A DNA stretch of 64,000 bases. Source: Butyricimonas synergistica DSM 23225 (GTDB lineage: Bacteria > Bacteroidota > Bacteroidia > Bacteroidales > Marinifilaceae). The translations under genes were made by a program, and so were the position numbers. Location: assembly GCF_000379665.1 (NCBI RefSeq), contig NZ_KB903367.1, positions 1-64,000 on the forward strand. Direction: 5' to 3'. Under the pieces are notes generated by a model. The model made no database searches. It was not told where the DNA came from and saw only the letters and a list, made by a program, of their open reading frames with translations. Positions 63,046 through 64,000 of this stretch are shown here, piece by piece (positions within the stretch are counted from its first letter, which is position 1; every line of letters begins with the position of its first letter).

Positions 63046-63075
63046 AATGTAAGCCGTTTGTTTTGAATTTTGCCC

Positions 63076-63999
63076 CTAAATATACATAATCTCTACATCT
63101 TTCAGGTATTTTGTCTCCAATAAAAATTTTATTTTTTTGACCACGTTTCTCCGGATTTCTAATTCTACGGGTAGATTAGGATCCTGGTGAGCCGTGTTGA
63201 TACGGGTTCCCACGAGCAACGTGATCTTATCACTATTCAATAACATTCTGACGACCATTTCAGCCGGTCCGGCTTCACGGCGTCGGTCAATATCCCCGGC
63301 GGTCAGGATGCGTTCCACCTTCCCGAGCGTGAGGATTCCTTCCGTGACCAGGTCGATTCCGTCCATCTTGGAGATCGGCGGGAGTTCCTTGTCCACGATA
63401 TTCATGTCCACTTCCATGCTTGCCCCGAGCTCTCGTGAAAGGATGGTGGCAGTGGTTCCCCCGCAGAGAATTTTCTTGCCTTGAAATTCCCGAACCCGGC
63501 TGGCAAGGTATTTGTCGTTTTTCTCGTCGTAAGGAGGTCCCGTGCATACAAGCAGGTTACGGGGTTTCCGCATATAGATGACGCAACAACTCGTGTCGTC
63601 TTTCAGCGAGTACCCGTCGTTCTTTTCCGCCTGGTTCACGATTTTATGCGCGAGTTCCTTGGCGGATATATCATTGTAATGTTCTACTAATCCGGCGACA
63701 TAATCCTTCACGCCGTCTTCCCATCCGAAAGGCATCTTAGGCGAACCCATGCCGGATTGGGTGACACCGTCGCTGAAGAAAATGATGCGGTCTTCTTTTT
63801 CCAGCGTGAATTCCGAAATCCACAGGAACGTGTTTTCCAAGTCTTCCCGTTCCACGGGAATTTTTTTCTTGGGTATATCCACGAAAAAGCCGTCACGGTA
63901 GAGATAATACGAGGGAGTTTCGTACTCGATGATTTTCACGTTGCCGAAACAGTCGATGTCACAAATGCAGAACGTGGAGTAGCTGATTTTGCGCACCAT
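63076..63999 (-). CDS. SpoIIE-type PP2C phosphatase, partial at window edge
   Basis: 307 residues visible; the gene probably starts beyond 64000, since the usual first PP2C motifs are missing. Visible: DRIIFFSDGVTQSGM and KDDTSCCVIYMRKP (late PP2C motifs with metal-binding Asp), followed by an extra C-terminal domain (GTTATILSRELGASMEVDM and MDGIDLVTEGILTLGKVERIL). SpoIIE phosphatases coupled to [FeFe] hydrogenase genes suggest regulation by phosphorylation or an anti-sigma switch. Confidence 0.8.
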   Translation of the reverse strand: MVRKISYSTFCICDIDCFGNVKIIEYETPSYYLYRDGFFVDIPKKKIPVEREDLENTFLWISEFTLEKEDRIIFFSDGVTQSGMGSPKMPFGWEDGVKDYVAGLVEHYNDISAKELAHKIVNQAEKNDGYSLKDDTSCCVIYMRKPRNLLVCTGPPYDEKNDKYLASRVREFQGKKILCGGTTATILSRELGASMEVDMNIVDKELPPISKMDGIDLVTEGILTLGKVERILTAGDIDRRREAGPAEMVVRMLLNSDKITLLVGTRINTAHQDPNLPVELEIRRNVVKKIKFLLETKYLKDVEIMYI

Positions 64000-64000
64000 G

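Noticed and set aside
1-64000. CRISPR array
   Set aside because: No regularly spaced direct repeats with unique spacers and no cas genes were seen.
1-64000. Prophage or integrative element
   Set aside because: No integrase, terminase, capsid or conjugation genes; the accessory patches are short and flanked by core genes.

Overview
The window looks like chromosome from a Bacteroidota gut-type anaerobe. Evidence: FecR/ECF-sigma controlled SusC/SusD pair, TAnnTTTG-type -7 promoter boxes, GldA/F/G ABC genes, DUF4988/BspA surface lipoprotein, monomeric [FeFe] hydrogenase. Gene content would fit Odoribacteraceae (Butyricimonas/Odoribacter), but that placement is inference. Most of the window is ordinary chromosome; accessory stretches lie at 10.4-20.3 kb and 43.8-47.6 kb.

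Layout. 0-0.6 kb: end of an rRNA operon (spacer, 5S) and a convergent tRNA-Arg. 0.7-10.2 kb: dapA, a GldA-GldF-GldG ABC exporter, a LacI regulator with a c-di-AMP phosphodiesterase-like HD protein, folE-fabD. 10.4-20.3 kb: two DUF6266-like genes, a pair of AAA/STAND-like ATPases (the first broken by an in-frame amber codon), a possible uracil-DNA-glycosylase-fold protein, a 1131-residue mosaic surface lipoprotein, an Rpn-type nuclease, and several long palindromic elements. 20.3-43.7 kb: housekeeping genes (nfeD-floA, lysC-lysA, prmA, trpB2, phosphofructokinase, glycosyltransferase-sigma factor, ompH, talC/fsa, tsaC, trkA-trkH, comEC-def-ruvX-divIC, arcC-argF). 43.8-47.6 kb: two more DUF6266-like genes, divergent around a nested palindrome, a candidate structured RNA with a tiny ORF, and an unrecognised solenoid-like protein. 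47.7-61.3 kb: a GH109/Gfo-Idh-MocA lipoprotein, then ECF sigma - TlpA-like lipoprotein - FecR anti-sigma - SusC - SusD - accessory lipoprotein - HEIGH zinc metalloprotease, probably an uptake locus for peptide or glycopeptide. 61.4-64 kb: [FeFe] hydrogenase, [2Fe-2S] protein and SpoIIE-type phosphatase.

The clearest regulatory signal is upstream of trpB2: a good promoter, a 22-codon leader peptide with three consecutive Trp codons, an antiterminator and a terminator just before the gene, i.e. a complete transcription attenuator. A similar arrangement precedes lysC-lysA, but its stall codons would be Met/Cys rather than Lys. A divergent small RNA resembling 6S in shape lies beside the trp leader. 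The least explained material is the set of four DUF6266-like proteins with their neighbouring palindromes, and the paired ATPases.
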